Source of the DNA: Alphaproteobacteria bacterium
GTDB lineage: Bacteria; Pseudomonadota; Alphaproteobacteria; Reyranellales; Reyranellaceae
Length of the DNA stretch: 9,908 bases
NCBI GenBank assembly: GCA_013290035.1
Contig: JABCYT010000070.1
Location: 1 to 9,908, forward strand
Direction: 5' to 3'
In this document: one piece after another, positions 1-6,139 of the stretch
How the letters are laid out: every line of letters begins with the position of its first letter
How positions within the stretch are numbered: position 1 is the first letter of the stretch
Program-made: the position numbers and the translations under genes
The notes under the pieces: generated by a model
Database searches by the model: none
Told to the model about the DNA's origin: nothing
What the model saw: only the letters and a program-made list of their open reading frames with translations

Positions 1-317
1 GCGCCTTCTGCCTCGCCACCGTGCTGCTGCTCACCACCCTGGTCACCGGCTACCTGGTGGCACACGCGCTCGGGCTGGTCGCCTACTCGGTGTGGGATTT
101 CACCGACCTCGTGCTGCGCGCCATGAGAGTGCAGGACTTCATCGTCCCGCCCCTCAAATGCATCACCATCGGCTTCGTGGTGGCGCTCGCCTGCTGCGCC
201 ACCGGGCTGGGACGGCGCGACGAGTCCGACGAACTGCAGCGGCTGGTTCCGCGCGGCTTCGTGCGCTCGGCGCTCGCCATCCTGGTGGTCAACAGCCTGT
301 TCGATCTGGCGGGCTGA
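1..317 (+). CDS. MlaE-family ABC transporter permease, C-terminal part (5' end outside window)
   Basis: This is the end of an integral inner-membrane permease of the MlaE type, which pairs with an MCE protein and an ABC ATPase to move lipids between the inner membrane and periplasm. Reading is open from the first base in frame 3, so the start lies upstream; about 104 residues are visible. The segment around 159-213 reads CITIGFVVALACCATGLG, which matches the MlaE C-terminal pattern of a helix ending in a small-residue/Cys stretch followed by a Gly-rich turn. A last hydrophobic segment (SALAILVVNSLFDLA) closes the protein. The stop at 315-317 is one base before the next ATG, so the genes are almost certainly co-transcribed and translationally coupled. 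Family assignment is by recalled motif similarity and by the MCE gene two positions downstream. Confidence 0.85.
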   Translation, partial: AFCLATVLLLTTLVTGYLVAHALGLVAYSVWDFTDLVLRAMRVQDFIVPPLKCITIGFVVALACCATGLGRRDESDELQRLVPRGFVRSALAILVVNSLFDLAG

Positions 318-318
318 C

Positions 319-1023
319 ATGGCGCTCCCGCTCGGCCGATCGGTCCTCTCGCTGCAAGGCGCTACTCCCGCCGAGCGGCGCTTCTCCGCCACGCCGACGC
401 GGCTCGATCTCGAGCTGCCGCGCGGCGCGGTGGCCCTGCTGCAGGTCGATGACGAGGCCGATGCCGCGGCGCTGGTCGATCTCTGCCTCGGGCTCAGCGA
501 TCCCCGCGCCGGCCGCGTGCGCTTCCTGGGCGTCGACTGGACGACGCGCAATCCGCGCGAACGGCTGACCCGCCGCCGCCGCATCGGCGCCATCGTGCAG
601 GCCGGCGTCTGGCCCACCCACATGACGGTGCTGGAGGCGGTCCTCCTGGCGCGCTTCTACCATTCCGACCGGCCGCCCGACGAAATGATCGCCGACGCCA
701 CCCAGCTCGCCCGCCTGTTCGGCCTGCCCGGCCTGCCGGTCGGACGCAGCGACACGACGCCGTTGCGCGCGCTGATCCGCGCCGCCTGCGTGCGCGGATT
801 CCTCGGCTCGCCCGACCTGATCGTGGTACACGACCGGATGCTCGACCAGTCGGCCGGGCTCGCCGTGCCGATGGCGCAGGCGATCTCGGCCGCCTGCGAC
901 CGGGGCGCCACGGTTCTGTGGATCACGACGAGCCTCGCCGCGCGGGCCGCCGAGTTCGTCCACACGCGTCATGTGTTCCGCCTGGGCGACGCCGGATTGG
1001 TGCCGGCACGGAGGTCGCGATGA
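319..1023 (+). CDS. MlaF-like ABC protein with degenerate ATPase motifs
   Basis: A 234-residue protein in the slot where an MCE operon encodes its ATPase (MlaF). The ABC fold is recognisable: LELPRGAVALL at 31-41 before the Walker A position, a Q-loop region IGAIVQAGVW at 89-98 with Q94, MTVLEAV at 102-108, SPDLIVVHD at 164-172 (Walker B strand, D172) and GATVLWIT at 196-203. The catalytic residues are missing. The Walker A position reads QVDDEADAA (42-50) with no GKS/T, the signature LSGG position reads TPLR (147-150), the catalytic Glu after D172 is Arg173, and the switch His position is Thr204. Length is slightly below a typical MlaF. The reading frame is intact and codon use matches its neighbours, so it looks like a maintained pseudo-ATPase, not a decayed gene. 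It starts one base after the permease stop and its TGA overlaps the next ATG. A second, active ATPase gene could lie upstream of the window. Confidence 0.8.
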   Translation: MALPLGRSVLSLQGATPAERRFSATPTRLDLELPRGAVALLQVDDEADAAALVDLCLGLSDPRAGRVRFLGVDWTTRNPRERLTRRRRIGAIVQAGVWPTHMTVLEAVLLARFYHSDRPPDEMIADATQLARLFGLPGLPVGRSDTTPLRALIRAACVRGFLGSPDLIVVHDRMLDQSAGLAVPMAQAISAACDRGATVLWITTSLAARAAEFVHTRHVFRLGDAGLVPARRSR

Positions 1024-2018
1024 AGCGCTCGATCTTCGGTCTCCACCAGCTCGACGAGATCGTCGGCGCCGTGGTGCTCGCCTGCATCGGCGTGTTCATC
1101 GCCGTGCTGATCAATGCCGGCCTGCTCAAGGACTGGTTCCAGCCGTCCTTCACCTTGCGCATCCTGCTGCCCGACGAAGGCGTCTCGGGCCTGGCGCCCG
1201 GCGCGGAGGTGCAGGTCCTGGGCACGCGCGCCGGCGAAGTCCGCCGCATCGTCATCGATCCCAGCCAGCGCATGCACGCCGTTGCCCGGGTCGAGGACCA
1301 GATGCGGCCCTTCATCCGCCGCGACTCGAAGGTCTCGATCCGCCGCCAGTTCGGCGTGGCGGGCGCGGCCTTCATCGACATCTCGCGCGGCAGCGGGCCC
1401 GAGCTCGACTGGTCCTATGCCGTGATCGCCGCGACCACCGATCGGGCGGCGACCGACACGCTGGGCCAGATGGTCGACGAGCTGCGCGCCAAGATCATGC
1501 CGCTGCTCGACGAAGTGCAGAAGGCGGTGGTGGCCTTCACCGCCGTCGCCCAGCGCGCGATCGATCCGGCCGGGCCGCTCGAGCAGACCCTGTCCTCGGC
1601 GGCCGGCATCGCGCACCGGGTCGAGAGCGGCGAAGGCGTCGCCGGCCGCCTGATCGCCAATGACAAGATCGCGAACGATCTCGAAGCGACGCTGCTCAGC
1701 GTGCGCGCGCTCGCGGCCGAGCTCGAGCGCACGTCGAAGGACCCGCGCATCGGCCAGATCCTGGTCAAGACCGATTCCGTGCTGACCTCCCTGCAGGCCA
1801 CGACGCGCAATCTCGCCACCACGATGCCCAAGATCACCGAGAACGTGACCGCCACCACCGACGCCATGCCGGCGACCTTGCTGCAGGCCCAGATCGCCGC
1901 CCACGAGCTGGAGCTGCTGCTGGCTCAGCTGCGGCACAACTGGCTGTTCGGCGGCAGCGGCGGCGCCCCCGCCGCGCCGGCAACCCGTCGCGCCCCGGCC
2001 ATCGAGGTCCGGCCGTGA
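1020..2018 (+). CDS. MlaD-like MCE-domain protein
   Basis: A 332-residue MCE-family protein, the periplasmic substrate-binding or tunnel subunit of Mla-type lipid transporters, anchored in the inner membrane. Residues 13-32 form one N-terminal membrane helix, and the MCE domain spans about 44-123 with the usual GLxxGAxVxxxGxxxGxV pattern (GLAPGAEVQVLGTRAGEV at 57-74) and FGVAGAAFIDI at 111-121. Residues 145-310 are largely helical and amphipathic with repeated Leu/Ala heptads, as in MCE proteins whose C-termini form helical bundles. The tail (about 314-332) is Gly/Ala/Pro-rich and looks disordered. ATG at 1020 is chosen over the longer open frame because GGAGG at 1010-1014 sits five bases upstream and because it gives an ATGA overlap with the upstream stop. 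The single MCE domain and the length are longer than E. coli MlaD and closer to alphaproteobacterial MCE proteins. Confidence 0.92.
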   Translation: MKRSIFGLHQLDEIVGAVVLACIGVFIAVLINAGLLKDWFQPSFTLRILLPDEGVSGLAPGAEVQVLGTRAGEVRRIVIDPSQRMHAVARVEDQMRPFIRRDSKVSIRRQFGVAGAAFIDISRGSGPELDWSYAVIAATTDRAATDTLGQMVDELRAKIMPLLDEVQKAVVAFTAVAQRAIDPAGPLEQTLSSAAGIAHRVESGEGVAGRLIANDKIANDLEATLLSVRALAAELERTSKDPRIGQILVKTDSVLTSLQATTRNLATTMPKITENVTATTDAMPATLLQAQIAAHELELLLAQLRHNWLFGGSGGAPAAPATRRAPAIEVRP

Positions 2019-2929
2019 GGACGCAGCCGGCCGTCCTGTCGGCGCTCGCGGCGCTGGCGCTTGCCGCCTGCGGCGGCGGCACGCCGGCCGACACCGGCCC
2101 GCCGCCCGACGTCAAGCTCGACCAGGCCAACCGCGCCGGCACGCAGGCGCTGTCGGTCGACATGCCAAGCCTCGCCGTGCGCGAGTACAAGGTGGCGCTG
2201 ACCCGCGCCTACGAACGCGACGACGCCGGCGCCATCGCCGACGTGGCCTACAACCTGGCCCTCGCCCAGATGAAGTCGGGAGACTCCAAGGCGGCGCTCG
2301 CCACGCTGCGTGATGCGCGCGCCGAGCTCGACCGCCGGCGTGTCCCGATTCCGGCCGAGCTCTTCCTGGTCGAGGCGGCGGCCGCCTATCGCATCGGCGA
2401 TTACGCCGCCGCCTCTGCCGCCGCGCAGCAGGCGCTCGACCGGCCGGCGAAAGATCCCGACACCGTGCCGCGCGCCTGGTTCATCCGCGGTCTGGTCGCG
2501 GCCGAGCGCGGCGACGGCGCCGCACTCGGCCAGGCGATTGCCGCACTGCCGCCCACCAAGCAGGCCGATCTCGAAGCCGACCGCCAGGAGCTGCAGGGGC
2601 GCGCCGCGTTGCTCGACAACCGTCCGGCCGATGCGCTGGCCCTTTTCGAGCAGTCCGCCGCCAACCGCCAGCAGGCGCTCGACTACCGCGGCATGGCACG
2701 TGCATTATCGTTCGCAGGCGACAGCGCGCTGCGCGCCAACCGGGCGGCCGACGCGGCCGACCTGTTCCTGCGGGCCGGCCGCAGCGCGCTGCTGCAGGGC
2801 GACACGGCGACGGCGCTGCCGCTTCTGAAGCAGGCCGAGGATCTGGCGCGCCAGACCGCGCAGGCCGGCATCGTCGAAGAGGTCGCGCGGCTGCGCAAGG
2901 CGGCGGCCGAGCGGACGACACGAGTGTAG
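2015..2929 (+). CDS. TPR-repeat lipoprotein of the MCE operon
   Basis: A 304-residue predicted lipoprotein. The first 18 residues are a signal peptide ending in LALAAC, with Cys19 as the lipidation site, followed by a Gly/Pro-rich linker. The rest is alanine-rich helical repeats of tetratricopeptide style: AIADVAYNLALAQMKSGDSKAA-like units, AAAAYRIGDYAAASAAAQQAL-like units near 110-150, and RADALALFEQSA-like and AADLFLRAGRSALLQGD-like units near 205-275. The GTG start at 2015 overlaps the MCE stop as GTGA and has GAGG at 2004-2007. Position at the end of an Mla-type operon suggests an outer-membrane-side or periplasmic scaffold, taking the place that PqiC-like auxiliary lipoproteins or MlaC hold in other operons. 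That role is inference; the lipobox and repeats are visible. Retention at inner or outer membrane cannot be decided, although residue +2 is Gly, not Asp. Confidence 0.8.
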   Translation: MRTQPAVLSALAALALAACGGGTPADTGPPPDVKLDQANRAGTQALSVDMPSLAVREYKVALTRAYERDDAGAIADVAYNLALAQMKSGDSKAALATLRDARAELDRRRVPIPAELFLVEAAAAYRIGDYAAASAAAQQALDRPAKDPDTVPRAWFIRGLVAAERGDGAALGQAIAALPPTKQADLEADRQELQGRAALLDNRPADALALFEQSAANRQQALDYRGMARALSFAGDSALRANRAADAADLFLRAGRSALLQGDTATALPLLKQAEDLARQTAQAGIVEEVARLRKAAAERTTRV

Positions 2930-2965
2930 TTTCGCGGACTCAGTTTTTTCGAGGGGGAGCAAGTC

Positions 2966-3460
2966 ATGGTCCTGGGAATGTCGCTCGAGACGTTCACTTT
3001 CCTGCACGTCGTCATCAGCATGGTCGGCATCATGACCGGATTGATCGTCGTTGCGGTGATGCTGCAGAACGGGGCGCTCGCCGGCTGGAATGGCTTCTTC
3101 CTCACCACCACCATCCTGACCAGCGTGACGGGCTTCTTCTTCCCGGCGAAGGGACTTCTGCCGTCGCATATCGTCGGCATCATTTCGCTGGTGGTGCTGG
3201 CGGTGGCGCTGTTCGCCTATTACGGCCGCCATCTCATGGGCCCGTGGCGTGCCGCCTACGTCGTCGCCGCCGTCATGGCGCTCTGGCTCAACGTCTTCGT
3301 CGGCATCGTCCAGACGTTCGGCAAGTTCGCCTACCTGCACAATCTCGCGCCCACCGGCTCGGAGCCGCCGTTCGCCGTGGCGCAGGGTCTCGTGCTGATC
3401 CTCTTCGTCGTGGCCGGCTTCCTGGCGCTGCGGCGCTTCCATCCGCCGCTCAGGACCTGA
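2966..3460 (+). CDS. Multi-pass membrane protein of unknown function
   Basis: I do not recognise a named family for this 164-residue protein. It has five hydrophobic segments, at about 11-33, 43-59, 67-86, 96-117 and 136-155, with short loops and a basic C-terminus (RRFHPPLR). It starts at ATG 2966 because a strong purine-rich ribosome site (GAGGGGGAG, 2951-2959) lies six bases upstream; an in-frame ATG four codons later is less well placed. Histidines within or near helices (His14 in TM1, His68 at TM3, His89, His125) could bind metal or haem, but no known motif is complete. It lies 36 bases after the MCE operon lipoprotein and could be read through from it, although its own strong ribosome site and the different function suggest a separate unit. 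Similar small hydrophobic proteins are common as uncharacterised genes in alphaproteobacteria. Confidence 0.75.
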   Translation: MVLGMSLETFTFLHVVISMVGIMTGLIVVAVMLQNGALAGWNGFFLTTTILTSVTGFFFPAKGLLPSHIVGIISLVVLAVALFAYYGRHLMGPWRAAYVVAAVMALWLNVFVGIVQTFGKFAYLHNLAPTGSEPPFAVAQGLVLILFVVAGFLALRRFHPPLRT

Positions 3461-3551
3461 CGCTCATGGTCTAATCGTCCCTACGGAAAAGTGAACAACG
3501 GCGCACGGCCGCCTCGCTACTGTACGCGCAACGGCAACCACGGAGGTCGGC

Positions 3552-4358
3552 ATGCGCGCCAAGGCACTGCTTCTCGGCTTGATGTTGGCGGCGGCGGCAG
3601 GCTTGCCGGCGGCGGCGCAAGGCACGATCGACCGGCTCTACGTCATGGATTGCGGGCACAACGCAGCGACCGACCAGTCGCGCTGGTCGCCCGGCGTCAA
3701 TGTCGGCAAGCCGATCGAGCTGTCGGACAATTGCTACCTGATCCGCCATGGCACGGACTGGATGCTGTGGGACACCGGCTATCCCGATGCGGTGGCCGAG
3801 AAGCCGCTCACCAGCCCGATCGGCACGGCGACCCGCGCCAAGACCCTGGCGGCGCAGCTCGCCGAGCTGGGCGTCAAGCCGGCCGACATCCGCTACGTCG
3901 CGGTCTCGCACACCCACGGCGACCATGTCGGCAATGTCGACATGTTCCCCACCTCGACACTGCTGATCCAGAAGCCGGAATTCGACTGGGCCTTCGCCGC
4001 CGGCAAGACCCCGCCCTTCAAGGCCGATCGGCCGATCCGCAAGCTCGAGGGCGACCTCGACGTGTTCGGCGACGGCAGCGTGACCATCCTCTCGACGCCG
4101 GGCCACACGCCCGGCCACGAATCACTGCTGGTGCATCTGCCCAAGACCGGCTGGGTGGTGCTGTCGGGCGATGCCGCCCACTTCAAGGACAATTGGGACA
4201 ACAAGCGGGTGGCGTCGATGAACACCAGCGCCGAGCAGACGCTGGCTTCGTACAAGAAGCTCGCCGACGTGATGGCGCAAAAGAAGGCGGCGTTGTGGAT
4301 CAACCACGACCTGCCGCAGAGCCAGGGCCAGAAGCACGCGCCGCAGTTCTACGATTGA
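3552..4358 (+). CDS. Secreted metallo-beta-lactamase-fold hydrolase, N-acyl homoserine lactonase-like
   Basis: A 268-residue binuclear metal hydrolase of the metallo-beta-lactamase superfamily. A Sec signal peptide covers residues 1-22 (cleavage after AAA, before QG), so the enzyme acts in the periplasm or outside. Metal ligands are all present: HTHGDH at 120-125 (H120, H122, D124, H125), H185 in TPGHTPGH, D207 in SGDAAH and H252 in INHD. The N-terminal pattern, a GHN-type turn followed by ELSDNCYLIRHG and MLWDTGYPD (56-79), is that of the AiiA/AHL-lactonase-like branch, as opposed to class B beta-lactamases or glyoxalase II. Two cysteines (C34, C61) could form a disulfide after export. GGAGG at 3542-3546 fixes the start. 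Substrate is not determined by sequence: acyl-homoserine lactones, other lactones and esters are all possible. The periplasmic location differs from cytosolic AiiA. Confidence 0.88.
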   Translation: MRAKALLLGLMLAAAAGLPAAAQGTIDRLYVMDCGHNAATDQSRWSPGVNVGKPIELSDNCYLIRHGTDWMLWDTGYPDAVAEKPLTSPIGTATRAKTLAAQLAELGVKPADIRYVAVSHTHGDHVGNVDMFPTSTLLIQKPEFDWAFAAGKTPPFKADRPIRKLEGDLDVFGDGSVTILSTPGHTPGHESLLVHLPKTGWVVLSGDAAHFKDNWDNKRVASMNTSAEQTLASYKKLADVMAQKKAALWINHDLPQSQGQKHAPQFYD

Positions 4359-4371
4359 ATTATACGATTGA
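4350..4371 (+). repeat. 13-bp period short tandem repeat at the hydrolase stop codon
   Basis: The nine bases TACGATTGA occur at 4350-4358 and again at 4363-4371, separated by four bases, giving a 13-base period. The first copy contains the last two codons (Tyr-Asp) and stop of the hydrolase. The pattern suggests a small duplication that placed a second copy after the stop. No function is apparent. Confidence 0.5.
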
Positions 4372-4403
4372 CGGAGGCCCCTCGGTGGCGATGAATTCGC
4401 TGC

Positions 4404-4919
4404 GTGAACGGCTCTCCGATAATTGCCCCTCTCAGCCTGTCGAACGTGGCGACGGTCGCCTTCGCCGCGATCTGCCTGTGGACGATCGCGTCGCAGGCCT
4501 GGGGCAACGTCGTCAAGCTGTGGCGCCTGGCCGTGCCGCCCAGCTTCGCCGCGGTTCAGGCCTTCGTCCTGCTGGCCGGCGTGTTCGATGCCACCACGAT
4601 CAACGACGCGGAGTGGCTTGCCGCGGCGGTCGTGGGCGGCGTGATCGGCCGCATGCGCGGCTGGACGCTGGCGGTCGAGGTCGACCGACGGTTGGACCTA
4701 GTGCGCCAACAGCGCTCGCCTGACGCGCTGCTGATGGGCGCCGCCCTGGTGATGCTGGCCGTCATCGATTTCGCCGGGGCCGCTGCGCTGGAGCCGATCA
4801 TCGAGCCCCAGCATGTCGCCGCCGGCGCGGCGTTCTGCGCGGGCTATCTCGGCTGCCGGGCCGTCGCGATCGCCGTGCGTGCCGGACGCCTGCCGCACGT
4901 CGAACTGCACGGCACCTAG
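4404..4919 (+). CDS. Small membrane protein of unknown function
   Basis: This gene encodes up to 171 residues that I cannot assign to a family. Hydrophobic segments lie at about 13-34, 44-61, 67-84, 108-126 and 136-156, so it is a multi-pass inner-membrane protein with a short charged loop (VDRRLDLVRQQRSPD) in the middle. The start is uncertain. GTG 4404 is the first usable codon in this frame after an in-frame stop at 4392-4394, but it has no ribosome site. The only clear one, GGAGG at 4373-4377, is ideally spaced for GTG 4385 or ATG 4391, which are in a different frame. A start at GTG 4446 or a frameshift near 4390-4440 are alternatives. The TAG stop lies three bases before the downstream binding protein, so the two are probably co-transcribed. 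It is not clearly a TctB homologue. Confidence 0.65.
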   Translation: MNGSPIIAPLSLSNVATVAFAAICLWTIASQAWGNVVKLWRLAVPPSFAAVQAFVLLAGVFDATTINDAEWLAAAVVGGVIGRMRGWTLAVEVDRRLDLVRQQRSPDALLMGAALVMLAVIDFAGAAALEPIIEPQHVAAGAAFCAGYLGCRAVAIAVRAGRLPHVELHGT

Positions 4920-4922
4920 CGG

Positions 4923-5897
4923 ATGGCGTCACGCATCGCCGGTTTGCTGGCGGCCCTCGCGCTGGTGGCGCTCGGCGCGGGCGCGACGCTGGCGCAGACC
5001 TATCCCAGCCGTCCGCTGCGCATCGTCGTGCCGTTCGCCGCCGGCGCCGGCGTGCTCGACATCATGGCCCGTCTCGTCGGCCAGCATCTCGGCGCCAACC
5101 TCGGGCAGCAGGTGGTGATCGACAACCGGCCAGGCGCGGGCGGCATCGTCGGCGCCGAGCTCGCGGCCCGGGCCGAGCCCGACGGCTACACCCTGCTGAT
5201 GGGCAACACCGCGCTGATGGTGAGCCCGTATCTCTATGCCAGGCTCCCCTTCGATCCGCTCACCGACTTCGTGCCGGTGACGATGGTGAATGCCGCGCCG
5301 CTGCTGCTGGTCGTGAACCCCGCGGTGCCCGTGCAGTCGGTGCAGGAGCTGATTGCCTACGCCAGGGCGCGCCCGGGCCAGCTCAACTACGGCTCGGGCG
5401 GCGTCGGCAGCACGCCCTACCTCGCCACCGAGCTCCTGAAATCGATGGCGGGCATCGACGTGGTGCACGTGCCCTACAAGGGCGGCGCGCCGGCGCTGGC
5501 CGACCTCATGGCCGGGCAGCTCACCTTCATGATCGAGAACGTGCCGGGCACCTTGCCGCTGGTGAAGTCGGGCAAGCTGAGGGCGCTCGCGATCACCAGC
5601 GCCCAGCGCTCGCCGCTCGTACCTGACCTGCCGACGATGGCCGAGGCCGGCGTGGCGGGCTACGAAATGATCGGATGGAACGGCGTCTTCGTCGCCAGGG
5701 GCACGCCGCCTGAGATCGTGGCGCTGCTCGGCACAGCGCTCGCGAAAGTCCTCAGCTTGCCGGAAGTGACGGAGCAGATGGCGACGCTGGGCGCGGAGCC
5801 TGGCGGCGACACGCCGCAAGCCTTCGGTGCGTTCGTCAGAGCCGAGTCAACGCGCTGGGGCAATATCATCAAAGAAAAGGGCATCCGCCCCGAGTAG
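4923..5897 (+). CDS. Bug/TctC-family periplasmic solute-binding protein
   Basis: A 324-residue extracytoplasmic binding receptor of the tripartite tricarboxylate transporter (TctC/Bug) family, which binds carboxylates or related small organic solutes in the periplasm. Residues 1-24 are a signal peptide ending TLA before QTYPSRP. Family patterns follow in order: YPSRPLRIVVPFAAGAGVLDIMAR (27-50 region), VVIDNRPGAGGIVGAE near 64-79, ARAEPDGYTLLMGN near 82-95, YGSGGVGSTPYLATEL, VHVPYKGGAPALADLMAGQ and LRALAITSAQRS. Length is typical. The first pocket loop reads FAAGAGVLD where many members have FxPGGxxD, with the ligand Asp retained. No TctA or TctB permease gene is nearby, which is common because these receptors are greatly expanded and often orphaned in Rhodospirillales and Burkholderiales. 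ATG 4923 follows the upstream stop by three bases; no strong ribosome site is seen, so coupling to the upstream gene is likely. Confidence 0.92.
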   Translation: MASRIAGLLAALALVALGAGATLAQTYPSRPLRIVVPFAAGAGVLDIMARLVGQHLGANLGQQVVIDNRPGAGGIVGAELAARAEPDGYTLLMGNTALMVSPYLYARLPFDPLTDFVPVTMVNAAPLLLVVNPAVPVQSVQELIAYARARPGQLNYGSGGVGSTPYLATELLKSMAGIDVVHVPYKGGAPALADLMAGQLTFMIENVPGTLPLVKSGKLRALAITSAQRSPLVPDLPTMAEAGVAGYEMIGWNGVFVARGTPPEIVALLGTALAKVLSLPEVTEQMATLGAEPGGDTPQAFGAFVRAESTRWGNIIKEKGIRPE

Positions 5898-5910
5898 AGC
5901 TCGGGGCGGA
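5884..5910. terminator. Bidirectional hairpin terminator between convergent genes
   Basis: A perfect 11-bp inverted repeat: TCCGCCCCGAG at 5884-5894 and its complement at 5900-5910, with a 5-base loop. The left arm overlaps the end and stop codon of the binding-protein gene. Read on the minus strand the stem is followed after a few bases by TTTTCTTT (complement of 5871-5878 region), which suits intrinsic termination of the small lipoprotein gene. On the plus strand the run after the stem (CGATTTA) is weak, so termination there is less sure. Confidence 0.7.
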
Positions 5911-5914
5911 CGAT

Positions 5915-6115
5915 TTACCACGGGTAGGAAGTCGTCCTCGTCGTCGTCGTCGTCGTCTGCGGCGCCGGGTCGGTGTAGACCACGGTGCCCGGTGCCGGAG
6001 TCGTCGCGACGGTGGCGACCGGCGCGGGACGTTCGACGGTTTCGGTACGCACGGTGCAGGCGCTGGCCACGCCAGCAATCGTGGCGGCGATAGCGATCGT
6101 GGAAAGGGTTTTCAT
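5915..6115 (-). CDS. Small Thr-rich lipoprotein
   Basis: A 66-residue predicted lipoprotein. Residues 1-19 form a signal peptide (MKTLSTIAIAATIAGVASA) and Cys20 in the lipobox ASAC is the lipidation site. The mature part is only 47 residues, low complexity and rich in Thr, Val, Pro and Ala, with six consecutive Thr at 54-59 and a C-terminal TTSYPW. A near-ideal ribosome site (AGGAGG, complement of 6124-6129) lies eight bases upstream of the ATG, so this is a real gene even though it is short. The minus-strand frame stays open far upstream of this ATG, but that extension is antisense-like shadow of the neighbouring binding-protein gene in another frame and lacks the signal peptide position. 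It may share a transcript with the Liv binding-protein gene, whose stop lies 92 bases upstream. Function is unknown; such small envelope lipoproteins are frequently uncharacterised. Confidence 0.8.
   Translation of the reverse strand: MKTLSTIAIAATIAGVASACTVRTETVERPAPVATVATTPAPGTVVYTDPAPQTTTTTTRTTSYPW
5939..5956 (-). repeat. (ACG)6 trinucleotide repeat within the small lipoprotein gene
   Basis: Six perfect CGT units on the plus strand, read as six ACG Thr codons (residues 54-59) on the minus strand. It is flanked by an imperfect extension (AGG, ACG, ACT). Identical codons, when Thr has other GC-rich options such as ACC, suggest expansion by replication slippage and likely length variation between strains without frame loss. 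Confidence 0.8.
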
Positions 6116-6123
6116 CGGTAGGT

Positions 6124-6139
6124 CCTCCTTTCTTGGAGG
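6124..6139 (-). promoter_or_regulatory. Inverted repeat covering the ribosome site of the small lipoprotein
   Basis: CCTCC at 6124-6128 and GGAGG at 6135-6139 are complementary, with a 6-base loop. In the minus-strand transcript the upstream arm would pair with the GGAGG that acts as ribosome site for the lipoprotein starting at 6115. The stem is only five base pairs, so a regulatory effect is possible but unproven. Confidence 0.35.

Noticed and set aside
969..1937. 322-residue minus-strand open frame opposite the MCE gene
   Set aside because: It is His/Gly/Arg-rich shadow with no start signals, opposite a gene with a clear MCE domain.
2921..2950. Possible terminator after the TPR lipoprotein (GAGT...ACTC then T6)
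   Set aside because: The stem is only four base pairs with a 12-base loop, so the T-run at 2944-2949 is not enough to call termination.
3461..3551. Possible promoter or small RNA in the gap before the hydrolase
   Set aside because: No convincing -35/-10 pair and no stable hairpin were seen; only the hydrolase ribosome site is supported.
3491..4723. 410-residue plus-strand open frame across the hydrolase
   Set aside because: Arg/Gly-rich, no domain, overlaps the complete metallo-beta-lactamase-fold gene; only its short stretch after 4385 matters, as a possible frameshift clue.
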